A stretch of DNA of 12,945 bases from JBOGEN01 sp050743265 (GTDB lineage Bacteria > Actinomycetota > Actinomycetes > JBOGEN01): positions 1 through 12,945 of the forward strand of contig JBOGEN010000191.1 of the NCBI GenBank assembly GCA_050743265.1, written 5' to 3'. The position numbers and the translations under genes were made by a program. Position 1 is the first letter of the stretch. Every line of letters starts with the position of its first letter. Positions 1 through 7,377 of the stretch are shown piece by piece. The notes below the pieces were generated by a model. The model saw only the letters and a program-made list of their open reading frames with translations, ran no database searches and was not told the DNA's origin.

Positions 1-107
1 GGCGCCGGGGCCCGGGCCCGTGGCACCGGGCGGATGTGGTGCCGAGATCGACAGGCGCGACACTGGTCCCACGTGTCTCCTCGTATGCGATCCCCCGAGG
101 AGGACCT

Positions 108-209
108 GTGACCCCGAACTTCACCGGCGTGGGACAGTTCCCGATGGGCATCAAAGGCCTCGTCCACGACCGCTTCGGCTACTCCGCCACCGTGCGAATC
201 AGTCGCTGA
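108..209 (+). CDS. Possible 33-aa small protein of unknown function
   Basis: A GTG-initiated frame of 33 codons lies just upstream of the carbonic anhydrase gene. A strong ribosome site, GAGGAGG (97-103), sits 4 nt before the start, the same short spacing as for the Lrp-like and DapB-like genes here. About 29 of 33 codons end in G or C, and the peptide (beginning VTPNFTGVGQF, ending YSATVRISR) has balanced composition, unlike the Arg/Ala/Gly-rich shadow frames. It has no hydrophobic segment and no cysteine. Its stop lies 24 nt before the chosen carbonic anhydrase start, so the two may be cotranscribed. I do not recognise the family. It could be a genuine small protein, a short leader frame, or chance. 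Confidence 0.42.
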   Translation: MTPNFTGVGQFPMGIKGLVHDRFGYSATVRISR

Positions 210-233
210 ATGGCCGCGAAGGAGCCAAGGCAG

Positions 234-773
234 ATGGAGCCACTGCTGCTGCCCCTCGAGGGCACCGCGCCGACGGTGGCAGACGACGCCTGGGTGGCCC
301 TGGGCGTCGTCCTGGTCGGCGACGTGAGCCTCGGGTCAGAGGCGAGCGTCTGGTACGGGTCCGTGCTGCGCGCCGACAACGACCCCATCACGGTCGGCGT
401 GCGGAGCAACATCCAGGACGGCTGCGTCGTGCACTCCGACCCGGGCTTCCCCGTCGAGATCGGGGCGGGCGTGTCCGTCGGCCACCGTGCGGTGCTGCAC
501 GGCTGCACGGTCGAGGACGAGTGCCTCGTGGGCATGGGCGCGACGCTGCTCAACGGGGTCGTGGTGGGCACCGGCTCCCTGGTGGCGGCGGGCGCCGTGC
601 TGCTCGAGGGCACCGAGGTGCCGCCCGGCTCGCTCGTGGCCGGCGTCCCCGGCAAGGTCCGCCGGCAGCTCGGCGCGGCCGAGGTCGAGGGCATCCGTGA
701 CAACGCCCGGTCCTACCTGCGGCACGTCAACGAGCACCTGCCCCTCCGGCCTCGCGGGGGCAGCACCCGCTAG
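234..773 (+). CDS. Gamma-class carbonic anhydrase family protein (left-handed beta-helix)
   Basis: This 179-aa protein has the hexapeptide-repeat left-handed beta-helix of the gamma carbonic anhydrase/PaaY/CaiE family, which forms trimers with zinc-type metal sites between subunits and interconverts CO2 and bicarbonate when active. The three metal-binding histidines are in place: H67 in VVHSD, and H84 and H89 in GHRAVLHG. Repeats run from about residue 12 to 130, with the usual PPGSLVAGVPGK turn before a C-terminal helix. The start at 234 is chosen because GAAGGAG (218-224) lies 9 nt upstream and the family begins near MEPLLLPLEG; an in-frame ATG at 210 would add 8 residues directly after the small ORF's stop. 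Its stop TAG lies in CTAG (770-773). The convergent EamA frame crosses it antisense. Many family members have no demonstrated carbonic anhydrase activity, so the substrate is uncertain. Confidence 0.93.
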   Translation: MEPLLLPLEGTAPTVADDAWVALGVVLVGDVSLGSEASVWYGSVLRADNDPITVGVRSNIQDGCVVHSDPGFPVEIGAGVSVGHRAVLHGCTVEDECLVGMGATLLNGVVVGTGSLVAAGAVLLEGTEVPPGSLVAGVPGKVRRQLGAAEVEGIRDNARSYLRHVNEHLPLRPRGGSTR

Positions 774-1679
774 GCCCACGGATTCGGCGGAGTCCGTGGA
801 GTCGGCCGCCCCCTTGGGGTCCTTGTGCACGGCCACGCCGGCCACCACGAGCGCGACACCGAGCACCTCGACCGTGCCGGGGAGCTGTGCCAGCACGATC
901 ACGCCGATGACGGTGGCCGTGGCGGGCAGCAGCGACACCAGCAGGGCGTACGTGCCTCGGCTGAGCCGGGCCATGGCGAGCTGGTCGCAGACGTACGGGA
1001 TGACCGACGAGCAGACGCCGACGCCGATGCCGGCGGCGAGCAGGCGCGGATCCGTGACCGCGGGGGCCGCCTCGGCGAGACCTGTCGGCAGGGCCACCAC
1101 GGCGGCGACGAGCATGGCGAGCGCGAGGCCGTCGATGCCGGAGACCACGGGGTTGCGCGACACCCGGTGGCCGAGGACGACGTACGCGGCGAACAGCACC
1201 GCGTTGACGGCGGCGAAGACCAGCCCCAGGGGCTCGCCGGTCAGGTGGAGGCCGGTGAGCAGGTACACGCCCGGGACGGCGAGTGAGAGCGCGAGCAGGT
1301 TCTGCCACGTGCGGGCGGCGACGGCGGCCAGCGCGACGACCGGGGCGAACTCGATTGCGGCCACGGTGCCCAGCGGCAAACGGTCGATGGCGAGGTAGAA
1401 GCTCGCGTTCATCACGCCGAGGACGGCACCCCAGGCGAGCAGCAGCCGGCGGGTGCGGGCGTCCAGGCGGCGTACGACACGCCAGGGGCGCCGCCACAGG
1501 GCGAAGACGGCGGCCGCGGACGCGATGCGCAGCCAGGCGACCCCCAGCGGCTCCACGGCCGAGAACAGCAGCACCGCGAACGCCGGCCCGAGGTAGTGGA
1601 ACACCGCGCTGACCACGAAGTACCCGTGAGCCGGAACGGGCCTGCGTGCTGGCCTGGCCTGCCTGATGTCGAGGACCAT
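336..1679 (-). CDS. EamA/DMT-family (RhtA-like) exporter with anomalous antisense C-terminal extension
   Basis: Residues 1 to about 300 are a ten-helix EamA transporter of the drug/metabolite superfamily, closest in style to the RhtA threonine/homoserine exporter: FHYLGPAFAVLLF in the first helix, then ASFYLAIDRLPLGTVAAIEF, then a second EamA repeat with SRGTYALLVSLLPATATVIG. It should sit in the cytoplasmic membrane and export a small, probably amino-acid-like, solute. The family ends around residue 290-310, but here there is no in-frame stop until 336-338. About 145 further residues are encoded antisense to the carbonic anhydrase gene and are His/Ala/Gly/Asp-rich, like a shadow frame. A single-base frameshift near the C5 run at 809-813 would instead end it at a TAG inside CTAG (770-773). 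The start at 1679 has no Shine-Dalgarno and looks leaderless. The divergent Lrp-like gene suggests regulation. The transporter call is firm; the C-terminus is doubtful. Confidence 0.85.
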   Translation of the reverse strand: MVLDIRQARPARRPVPAHGYFVVSAVFHYLGPAFAVLLFSAVEPLGVAWLRIASAAAVFALWRRPWRVVRRLDARTRRLLLAWGAVLGVMNASFYLAIDRLPLGTVAAIEFAPVVALAAVAARTWQNLLALSLAVPGVYLLTGLHLTGEPLGLVFAAVNAVLFAAYVVLGHRVSRNPVVSGIDGLALAMLVAAVVALPTGLAEAAPAVTDPRLLAAGIGVGVCSSVIPYVCDQLAMARLSRGTYALLVSLLPATATVIGVIVLAQLPGTVEVLGVALVVAGVAVHKDPKGAADSTDSAESVGLAGAAPARPEGQVLVDVPQVGPGVVTDALDLGRAELPADLAGDAGHERAGRHLGALEQHGARRHQGAGAHHDPVEQRRAHAHEALVLDRAAVQHRTVADGHARPDLDGEARVGVHDAAVLDVAPHADRDGVVVGAQHGPVPDARL

Positions 1680-1686
1680 GACGCGT

Positions 1687-1715
1687 ACGGTAGAAGGCAG
1701 AACGGCAGTTGCCCA
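1687..1715 (-). promoter_or_regulatory. Candidate leaderless promoter of the EamA gene with overlapping operator-like repeat
   Basis: Reading the minus strand, TGGGCA (1715-1710), a 17-nt spacer and TACCGT (1692-1687) form a plausible -35/-10 pair. The -10 ends 7 nt before the ATG at 1679, as expected for a leaderless transcript. A small palindrome GGCA-GT-TGCC (1704-1713) overlaps the -35, and GGCAG is repeated at 1696-1700 and 1704-1708. These could be sites for the divergent Lrp-like regulator. This is inferred from short motifs only. Confidence 0.35.
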
Positions 1716-1741
1716 TGAGCAGATGGCCGCTAGGAGGTCGG

Positions 1742-2257
1742 ATGCCTTCCGATGTCGAAAGCAGACCCGACGACAGCCTACAGGACGGAAACATCGGCCT
1801 CGACCGGCTCAACCGGCGGCTGCTGGACGCGCTTGCGGAGGACCCGCGGCAGAGCACGTCGCAGCTGGCCAGGCGGCTCGGTGTGTCCGCCCCGACCGCG
1901 CGGGAGCGGCTGCGCCGCCTGGAGGAGACCGGAGTCATCCGCGGGTACCGGGTGGACGTCGACCCCGCGGCCGTCGGGCTGCCGGTGGCCGCCTGGGTCC
2001 GGCTCCGGCCCGGGCCGGGGCAGATGAGCCGCATCGCCGACCTCGCCCGCCGTACGCCCGAGGTGGCCGAGTGCCACCGCATCTCGGGGGAGGACTGCTT
2101 CCTCATGCGCGTGCACGTGCCGAGCATCGCCGCGCTCGAGGACGTGCTCGACGCGTTCCTCGTCCACGGGCAGACCACAAGCTCGGTCGTCGTCGCGACC
2201 CCGGTCCCCCTGCGGTCTCCCGCCCCGGGTCGGCGCAGCGGGTCGGCCACCGGCTGA
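1742..2257 (+). CDS. AsnC/Lrp-family transcriptional regulator
   Basis: This 171-aa protein has the Lrp layout. An N-terminal winged helix-turn-helix (about residues 20-65) contains LNRRLLDALAEDPR and LARRLGVSAPTARERLRRLE, followed by the linker strand GVIRGYRVDVD. A C-terminal RAM ligand-binding/oligomerisation domain (about 82-158) contains ECHRISGEDCFLMRVHV. Such proteins bind DNA as dimers or octamers and respond to amino acids. The start at 1742 is chosen for AGGAGG (1732-1737) 4 nt upstream; earlier in-frame starts, including TTG 1709 and ATG 1715, lack a good site and add unconserved residues. Its divergent neighbour is a RhtA-like exporter, the classic arrangement of a local Lrp regulator with its amino-acid exporter. 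It stops 27 bp before hrpA, so it may also read into that gene. Confidence 0.93.
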   Translation: MPSDVESRPDDSLQDGNIGLDRLNRRLLDALAEDPRQSTSQLARRLGVSAPTARERLRRLEETGVIRGYRVDVDPAAVGLPVAAWVRLRPGPGQMSRIADLARRTPEVAECHRISGEDCFLMRVHVPSIAALEDVLDAFLVHGQTTSSVVVATPVPLRSPAPGRRSGSATG

Positions 2258-2268
2258 CCGCGCGCACC

Positions 2269-2274
2269 TATCCT
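2269..2274 (+). promoter_or_regulatory. Possible -10 element upstream of hrpA
   Basis: TATCCT lies 10 nt before the hrpA ATG. There is no convincing Shine-Dalgarno in the 27-bp gap, so a nearly leaderless transcript is possible. No good -35 is visible at 17-18 nt (GGCCAC region), so the alternative is read-through from the Lrp-like gene. Confidence 0.25.
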
Positions 2275-2284
2275 GGGCCGCGGA

Positions 2285-5200
2285 ATGGACACGCCGCCCG
2301 CCGGACCCGCGCCGGCCGACCTCACCCGGCGGCTTCCCGGGCTCACCCTGGCCGACCAGCGACGGCTTCGCCGCCGGCTGGACCGTGCGCGCGGCGTCAA
2401 GGACGCCCGTCGGCGCCGGGTCGTGCTGGACGAGATCGCCACCGAGGTGAGCGCAGCCGAGGAACGCGTGGCCGTACGCCGGGCGAACGTGCCGACGCTC
2501 ACGTACCCCGAGGACCTGCCGATCAGCCGGCGCAGGGACGACATCGCCGCGGCGATCCGCGACCACCAGGTCGTCGTGGTCGCCGGCGAGACCGGGTCGG
2601 GCAAGACCACCCAGCTGCCGAAGATCTGCCTCGAGCTGGGCCGCGGGGTGCAGGGCCTCATCGGGCACACCCAGCCCCGCCGGATCGCCGCGCGCAGCGT
2701 GGCCGACCGCATCGCCGAGGAGCTCGACGTCCCGCTGGGGGACGCCGTCGGCTACACCGTCCGGTTCACGGACCGGGTGGGCGAGAGCACGCTCGTCCGG
2801 CTCATGACGGACGGCATCCTCCTTGCCGAGATCCAGCGCGACCCGATGCTGCGCCGGTACGACACGCTCATCATCGACGAGGCGCACGAGCGCAGCCTCA
2901 CCATCGACTTCCTGCTCGGCTACCTCACCCAGCTGCTGCCGCGGCGTCCGGACCTCAAGGTCGTCATCACCTCGGCGACCATCGACCCCGACCGCTTCTC
3001 ACGCCACTTCGGCGGCGCGCCGGTCGTCGAGGTCAGCGGGCGGACGTACCCCGTGGACGTGCGCTACCGGCCGCTGGTCGACGAGACCGGGGGAGAGGAC
3101 GAGGACGAGCTGGACGACGCCCGCCGGGCCGACCGCGACCAGACCCAGGGCATCCTCGATGCGGTCGACGAGCTGTGCGCCGAGGGGCCGGGGGACATCC
3201 TCGTGTTCCTCTCCGGCGAGCGGGAGATCCGCGACACGGCCGACGCGCTGTCCGGGTACACCGAGGGCGCCGGCCGCCCCGTCGAGGTCCTCCCCCTGTA
3301 CGCGAGGCTGTCCGCGGCCGAGCAGCACCGCGTGTTCGCCCCGCACCCGGGGCGGCGGGTCGTGCTCGCGACGAACGTGGCGGAGACCTCGCTCACGGTC
3401 CCCGGCATCCGGTACGTCGTCGACCCGGGGACCGCCCGCCTCTCCCGGTACAGCCACCGGCTCAAGGTGCAGCGGCTTCCGATCGAGGCGATCTCGCGGG
3501 CCTCGGCGAGCCAGCGTGCCGGGCGCTGCGGACGGGTGGCGGACGGTGTCTGCATCCGGCTCTACTCCGCGGACGACCTCGCCGCACGTCCCGAGTTCAC
3601 CGACCCGGAGATCCTGCGGACGAACCTCGCCTCGGTCATCCTCCAGATGACCGCGCTGGGTCTCGGGGACATGGACGCGTTCCCGTTCGTGGAGCCGCCG
3701 GACCGCCGCCAGGTCCGCGACGGCGTCCAGCTGCTCGAGGAGCTCGGCGCGCTCGACCCGGCGCAGGCGGACCCCGCGAAGCGGCTCACCCCGCTCGGGC
3801 GCCGGCTCGCCCAGCTCCCGGTCGACCCACGGCTCGGGCGCATGGTGCTCGAGGCCGAGACGCAGGGGTGCGTCCGCGAGGTGCTGGTCATCGCGGCCGC
3901 GCTGTCGATCCAGGACTTGCGCGAGCGTCCCGCCGAGAACCGCGAGGCCGCGGACGAGAAGCACCGCCGGTTCGCGGACGAGACCTCGGACTTCCTCGCG
4001 TACCTCAACCTGTGGGACTACCTGCGCGAGCAGCAGGAGGCCCTGTCGGGCAACGCGTTCCGCCGCCTGTGCCGGCGCGAGTACCTCCACTACCTGCGCG
4101 TCCGCGAGTGGCAGGACCTCGTGGGCCAGCTGCGCAGGGTCGCCAAGAGGCTCGGCGTCGCCCTGCCGCGGCCGGACGGCGCCGGCGCCACCGACCCGGA
4201 CCGCGTCCATGCGGCGCTGCTCGCCGGGCTGCTCTCCCACGTCGGCGTCCGGGACCCGGACAAGCGCGACTACCTCGGCGCGCGCGGGGCACGGTTCGCC
4301 ATCTGGCCGGGTTCGGCGCTGGCGAGGAAGCCGCCCGCGCTCGTCATGGCGGGGGAGCTCGTCGAGACGTCCCGGCTGTGGGCACGGGACGTGGCCCGCA
4401 TCCAGCCCGAGTGGGCCGAGAGGGTGGGTGCGCACCTGGTCAAGCGCAGCTACAGCGAGCCGCACTGGTCGAAGAAGCGGGCCGCCGTCATGGCGTACCA
4501 GCGGGTGACGCTGTACGGGGTGCCGCTGGCGGCCAACAGGCGGGTCGCGTACGGCGCCGTCGACCCGGTGGTGTCGCGCGACCTGTTCCTCCGGCACGCG
4601 CTCGTCGAGGGCGACTGGGACACGCACCACCGGTTCTTCCACGAGAACCGGGCGCTGCTCGGCGAGGTCGAGGAACTCGAGCACCGCGCACGCCGCCGCG
4701 ACATCCTCGTCGACGACGACACGCTGTACGACTTCTACGACCACCGCGTGCCCGAGGACGTCGTGTCCGGCCCGCACTTCGACGCGTGGTGGAAGAAGGC
4801 CCGCCGCGAGACGCCCGACCTGCTCGACTTCACCCGCGCCGAGCTCGTCAACGCAGGTGCGGACGAGGTCAGCGAGACCGACTACCCCGACGTGTGGCAC
4901 CACGGCGACCTCGCGCTGCGGCTCACGTACCAGTTCGAGCCGGGCACGGACGCGGACGGTGTCACGGTGCACGTTCCGCTCGCCGTGCTCAACCAGGTGG
5001 ACCCGCAGGCGTTCGCCTGGCAGGTGCCAGGGCTGCGCGAGGAGCTCGTCACCGCGCTCATCCGGTCGCTGCCCAAGGCGCTGCGCCGCGGCTTCGTGCC
5101 GGCGCCGGACCACGCGCGGGCGGCTCTGGCGCGCATGGCCCCGGGGGACGGGCCGCTGCTCGACGCGCTCGCCGGGGCGCTGCGCTCGCTGACCGGCGTC

Positions 5201-6244
5201 GTCGTGCCCCACGACGCATGGGATCTCGCCCGCCTCCCCGACCACCTGTCGGTGACGTTCCGGGTCGAGGACGACGACGGGGGAACGGTGGCGGAGGGCA
5301 AGGACGTCGAGGACCTCGTCCGGCGTCTGCGCCCCCGCGTCCGCACCCGCCTGGCTCAGGCGATGCCGAGCGTGGAGCGGGCCGGGCTCACCGGGTGGCA
5401 GATCGGCGCGTTGCCGACGCGGGTTGAGCAGCCGAGCGGGGACGGCCCGCCGGTCGCCGGGTTCCCTGCTCTCGTGGACGAGGGCGACTCCGTCGGGGTT
5501 CACGTGCTCGGCAACGAGGCGGAGCAGGCGCAGGCCATGTGGGCCGGGACGCGTCGCCTGCTTCTCCTCAGCGTGCCGTCTCCTGCCAAGGCGCTGCTCG
5601 GCGGGCTCGGCAACGAGACGAAGCTCGCCCTCTCGCGTGCCCCGCACGGAAGCGCGTCCGCCCTGTTCGACGACTGCCTGGCCTGTGCCGTCGACGCGCT
5701 CATGGCCGGGCACGGTGGGCCCGCCTGGGACGAGGTCTCCTTCGACCGGCTGCGGGACGCCGTCCGGGGGGCGCTGCACGACCGCACCGCCGGGGTCCTC
5801 ACCCAGGTCGGACGCATCCTCGGCGTCACGCACGAGATCGAGCTACGGGTCAGGAGCATGGCGGGCCCGGCGCTGGCGGCGTCCCTCGACGACGTCTCCG
5901 AGCAGACGGCCGGTCTCGTCCACCCCGGCTTCGTCGCCGCGACGGGGGAGCGGCGGCTGCCCGACGTCCTGCGCTACCTCCGGGGAGTCTCCCGGCGGCT
6001 CGACGTCCTGCCCGACAACCCGGCGCGGGACCTGCAGCGCACCAGGGTCGTCGCCGAGGTGGCCGAGGAGTACTGCGACTGGCTGGACACCCTGTCCCCG
6101 ACGCGGCGGGCGACGGACGAGGTGAAGGCCGTCCGCTGGATGATCGAGGAGCTGCGGGTCAGCCTCTTCGCCCAGCGGCTCGGCACCGCCCACCCCGTGT
6201 CGGAGAAGCGCATCCGCGCCGCGATGGACGCGGCGACGCCGTGA
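2285..6244 (+). CDS. hrpA: ATP-dependent RNA helicase HrpA (DEAH box)
   Basis: This 1319-aa protein is a full-length HrpA, close to the roughly 1300 residues of the E. coli protein. Helicase motifs are intact: Walker A GETGSGKTT (101-109), TQPRRIAA (Ia), DEAH (198-201), TSAT (229-232), TNVAETSLTVPGIRYVVD (motif V region) and QRAGRCGR (410-417, motif VI). After the two RecA domains come the winged-helix/HA2 ratchet region (about 430-560), an OB-like segment, and the long C-terminal DUF3418 region (about 720-1310) that separates HrpA from the shorter HrpB. HrpA is an NTP-driven RNA helicase that in E. coli is linked to mRNA processing and to rescue of collided ribosomes. It follows the Lrp-like gene by 27 bp and ends 2 bp from a convergent gene. 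Codon use matches the neighbours and nothing is truncated. Confidence 0.97.
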   Translation: MDTPPAGPAPADLTRRLPGLTLADQRRLRRRLDRARGVKDARRRRVVLDEIATEVSAAEERVAVRRANVPTLTYPEDLPISRRRDDIAAAIRDHQVVVVAGETGSGKTTQLPKICLELGRGVQGLIGHTQPRRIAARSVADRIAEELDVPLGDAVGYTVRFTDRVGESTLVRLMTDGILLAEIQRDPMLRRYDTLIIDEAHERSLTIDFLLGYLTQLLPRRPDLKVVITSATIDPDRFSRHFGGAPVVEVSGRTYPVDVRYRPLVDETGGEDEDELDDARRADRDQTQGILDAVDELCAEGPGDILVFLSGEREIRDTADALSGYTEGAGRPVEVLPLYARLSAAEQHRVFAPHPGRRVVLATNVAETSLTVPGIRYVVDPGTARLSRYSHRLKVQRLPIEAISRASASQRAGRCGRVADGVCIRLYSADDLAARPEFTDPEILRTNLASVILQMTALGLGDMDAFPFVEPPDRRQVRDGVQLLEELGALDPAQADPAKRLTPLGRRLAQLPVDPRLGRMVLEAETQGCVREVLVIAAALSIQDLRERPAENREAADEKHRRFADETSDFLAYLNLWDYLREQQEALSGNAFRRLCRREYLHYLRVREWQDLVGQLRRVAKRLGVALPRPDGAGATDPDRVHAALLAGLLSHVGVRDPDKRDYLGARGARFAIWPGSALARKPPALVMAGELVETSRLWARDVARIQPEWAERVGAHLVKRSYSEPHWSKKRAAVMAYQRVTLYGVPLAANRRVAYGAVDPVVSRDLFLRHALVEGDWDTHHRFFHENRALLGEVEELEHRARRRDILVDDDTLYDFYDHRVPEDVVSGPHFDAWWKKARRETPDLLDFTRAELVNAGADEVSETDYPDVWHHGDLALRLTYQFEPGTDADGVTVHVPLAVLNQVDPQAFAWQVPGLREELVTALIRSLPKALRRGFVPAPDHARAALARMAPGDGPLLDALAGALRSLTGVVVPHDAWDLARLPDHLSVTFRVEDDDGGTVAEGKDVEDLVRRLRPRVRTRLAQAMPSVERAGLTGWQIGALPTRVEQPSGDGPPVAGFPALVDEGDSVGVHVLGNEAEQAQAMWAGTRRLLLLSVPSPAKALLGGLGNETKLALSRAPHGSASALFDDCLACAVDALMAGHGGPAWDEVSFDRLRDAVRGALHDRTAGVLTQVGRILGVTHEIELRVRSMAGPALAASLDDVSEQTAGLVHPGFVAATGERRLPDVLRYLRGVSRRLDVLPDNPARDLQRTRVVAEVAEEYCDWLDTLSPTRRATDEVKAVRWMIEELRVSLFAQRLGTAHPVSEKRIRAAMDAATP

Positions 6245-6246
6245 GG

Positions 6247-7281
6247 TCAGCCGGTCGGGGTCACGTCGACGGCGCTGGTCCAGCGGCTGTGCCCGCTGCT
6301 GTTGTGGAAGGACACGCGCATCCGGTACGGGCGACGAGGGCGCAGGCCCCGGAACGTGGTGGCCCGTGCGGACGCGTCCAGCCGGCGGTACGACGGGACG
6401 CCGAAGCGCGACGTGCTCGGGTGGTACTCCTGCAGCGTCACGGCGATGCTGTTCACGCCGGGAGGAGCGGTGTTCCAGCGGAGGGTCGCGCGCTGGTCAC
6501 CACGGCTCCCCGACACCCCGGCGGGCCGTCCGGGGGTACTGGCGGTCGGGACCCGGCAGCCCGTGCCGTCGCTGTGCACCTCGACCGCGCCCGTGGGTGC
6601 CGGCATGTCGCGCCAGGAGTCGTACCCCTGGTACGTGGGCAGCGCCACCTGGTTGCCCTCGACACAGGCGAGCAGCGGGCCCGGGTCCACGCGCCCGCCA
6701 TGGATGCCACCGATGCGCTTCTCGAAGTGGAGGTAGTACGTGCCGCAGGGATGGACGCCCTGGTGACCCATGGTCCCGATGACCGAGGCCGGCGTGACGA
6801 GGTCGCCCTCGTCGGCCCGGATCGTGGCGATGTGGTTGTAGCGGGTGACGACACCGCCTCCGTGGTCGACCCAGACCCAGGTGCCCTCCCGCCTCGGCGC
6901 GCCCGGGTCGGGGCACCCACCCTGCCTGTTCCCGACGTGGAAGACCCCCGAGCCCGCCGCGTGCACGGGGTCGCCCGGGGCGCCACGGAAGTCGATGGCC
7001 CAGTACGGGTGGTAGGCGTCGTCCTTGCAGTTCTTGTACGAGCAGGAGACCTTCGCGGGGTCGCGGAGCGGGTACCAGCGCGGGTCGCTGAACGGGTGCT
7101 TCGGATCCGGGACGGCGGCGGCCGTCAGGCCCGCCGGCGTCGCCTGGGACGACCTGGTGCGAAGGGCAGGGTCACCCCCGGGCAGCATGGCCATGACGAT
7201 CAGCAGGGCGAGGCCCCCCAACGGCCAGGCCAGGAGCCAGGCGGGAGCGGGGCGACGTCGCGGCGCAGGGCGGGAGTCCAT
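6247..7281 (-). CDS. Membrane-anchored M23-like (LytM-fold) protein with fibronectin III domain, active site degenerate
   Basis: This 344-aa protein has an Arg/Pro-rich cytoplasmic tip, a hydrophobic segment (about 14-33, WLLAWPLGGLALLIVMAML; signal or anchor), an M23/LytM-like domain (about 75-210) and a C-terminal fibronectin type III domain (about 250-344). M23 enzymes are zinc endopeptidases that cut peptidoglycan cross-links outside the membrane. The core YNHIATI...GDLVTPASVIGTMGHQG is recognisable, but the usual HxGxD is YWAID (Y93, D97) and the usual HLHFE is YLHFE (Y183, H185). One zinc ligand and one catalytic histidine are therefore tyrosine, though H91 and H150 are nearby. Six cysteines (80, 85, 123, 179, 206, 242) suggest disulfides outside the cell. 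The start ATG 7281 has only a weak AAGG site; the frame stays open upstream into antisense of the next gene, which I do not accept. It may be a non-catalytic wall binder or regulator. Confidence 0.85.
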   Translation of the reverse strand: MDSRPAPRRRPAPAWLLAWPLGGLALLIVMAMLPGGDPALRTRSSQATPAGLTAAAVPDPKHPFSDPRWYPLRDPAKVSCSYKNCKDDAYHPYWAIDFRGAPGDPVHAAGSGVFHVGNRQGGCPDPGAPRREGTWVWVDHGGGVVTRYNHIATIRADEGDLVTPASVIGTMGHQGVHPCGTYYLHFEKRIGGIHGGRVDPGPLLACVEGNQVALPTYQGYDSWRDMPAPTGAVEVHSDGTGCRVPTASTPGRPAGVSGSRGDQRATLRWNTAPPGVNSIAVTLQEYHPSTSRFGVPSYRRLDASARATTFRGLRPRRPYRMRVSFHNSSGHSRWTSAVDVTPTG

Positions 7282-7336
7282 TGCCTTGGTTGTCGGCGGC
7301 TCACAGAGCGGTCTTGAGGCCAACCCTTGCGGACCA

Positions 7337-7356
7337 CCCGCGCGGCGCCCCGCGGG
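7337..7356. promoter_or_regulatory. Inverted repeat in the divergent M23-like/Rossmann spacer
   Basis: A perfect 6-bp inverted repeat, CCCGCG-N8-CGCGGG, lies in the 96-bp spacer shared by two divergent genes. It ends 9 nt before the candidate -10 at 7366, so it covers the -35 region of the Rossmann gene. The loop itself contains the palindrome GGCGCC. It could be an operator for either gene, or a chance dyad in GC-rich DNA. Confidence 0.3.
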
Positions 7357-7365
7357 CGTCGCTCG

Positions 7366-7371
7366 TAGCCT
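7366..7371 (+). promoter_or_regulatory. Candidate -10 of the Rossmann/DapB-like operon (leaderless start)
   Basis: TAGCCT fits the actinobacterial TANNNT -10 pattern and ends 6 nt before the ATG at 7378. That spacing would place the transcription start at or next to the A of the ATG. There is no Shine-Dalgarno upstream, which agrees with a leaderless mRNA. No clear -35 is visible. Confidence 0.4.
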
Positions 7372-7377
7372 GAGCCG

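Noticed and set aside
1..111. Open frame from the left edge ending at TGA 109-111, possibly the tail of an upstream gene overlapping the small ORF
   Set aside because: About 9 of 36 codons end in A or T and the translation is Arg-rich without motifs, so it does not look coding. The true upstream gene is outside the window.
20..700. A 226-codon plus-strand frame overlapping the carbonic anhydrase
   Set aside because: It is an Arg/Gly-rich shadow in a different frame from the well-supported gamma carbonic anhydrase.
1666..5427. A 1253-codon open frame on the plus strand overlapping the Lrp-like and hrpA genes
   Set aside because: It is out of frame with two well-supported genes, is Arg/Pro/Gly/Ala-rich, and has no family motif. 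Long shadow frames are expected at this GC content.
2999..5833. A 944-codon open frame on the minus strand under hrpA
   Set aside because: It is wholly antisense to hrpA, has shadow composition (His/Arg/Val/Asp/Gly-rich) and no recognisable domain or start signal.
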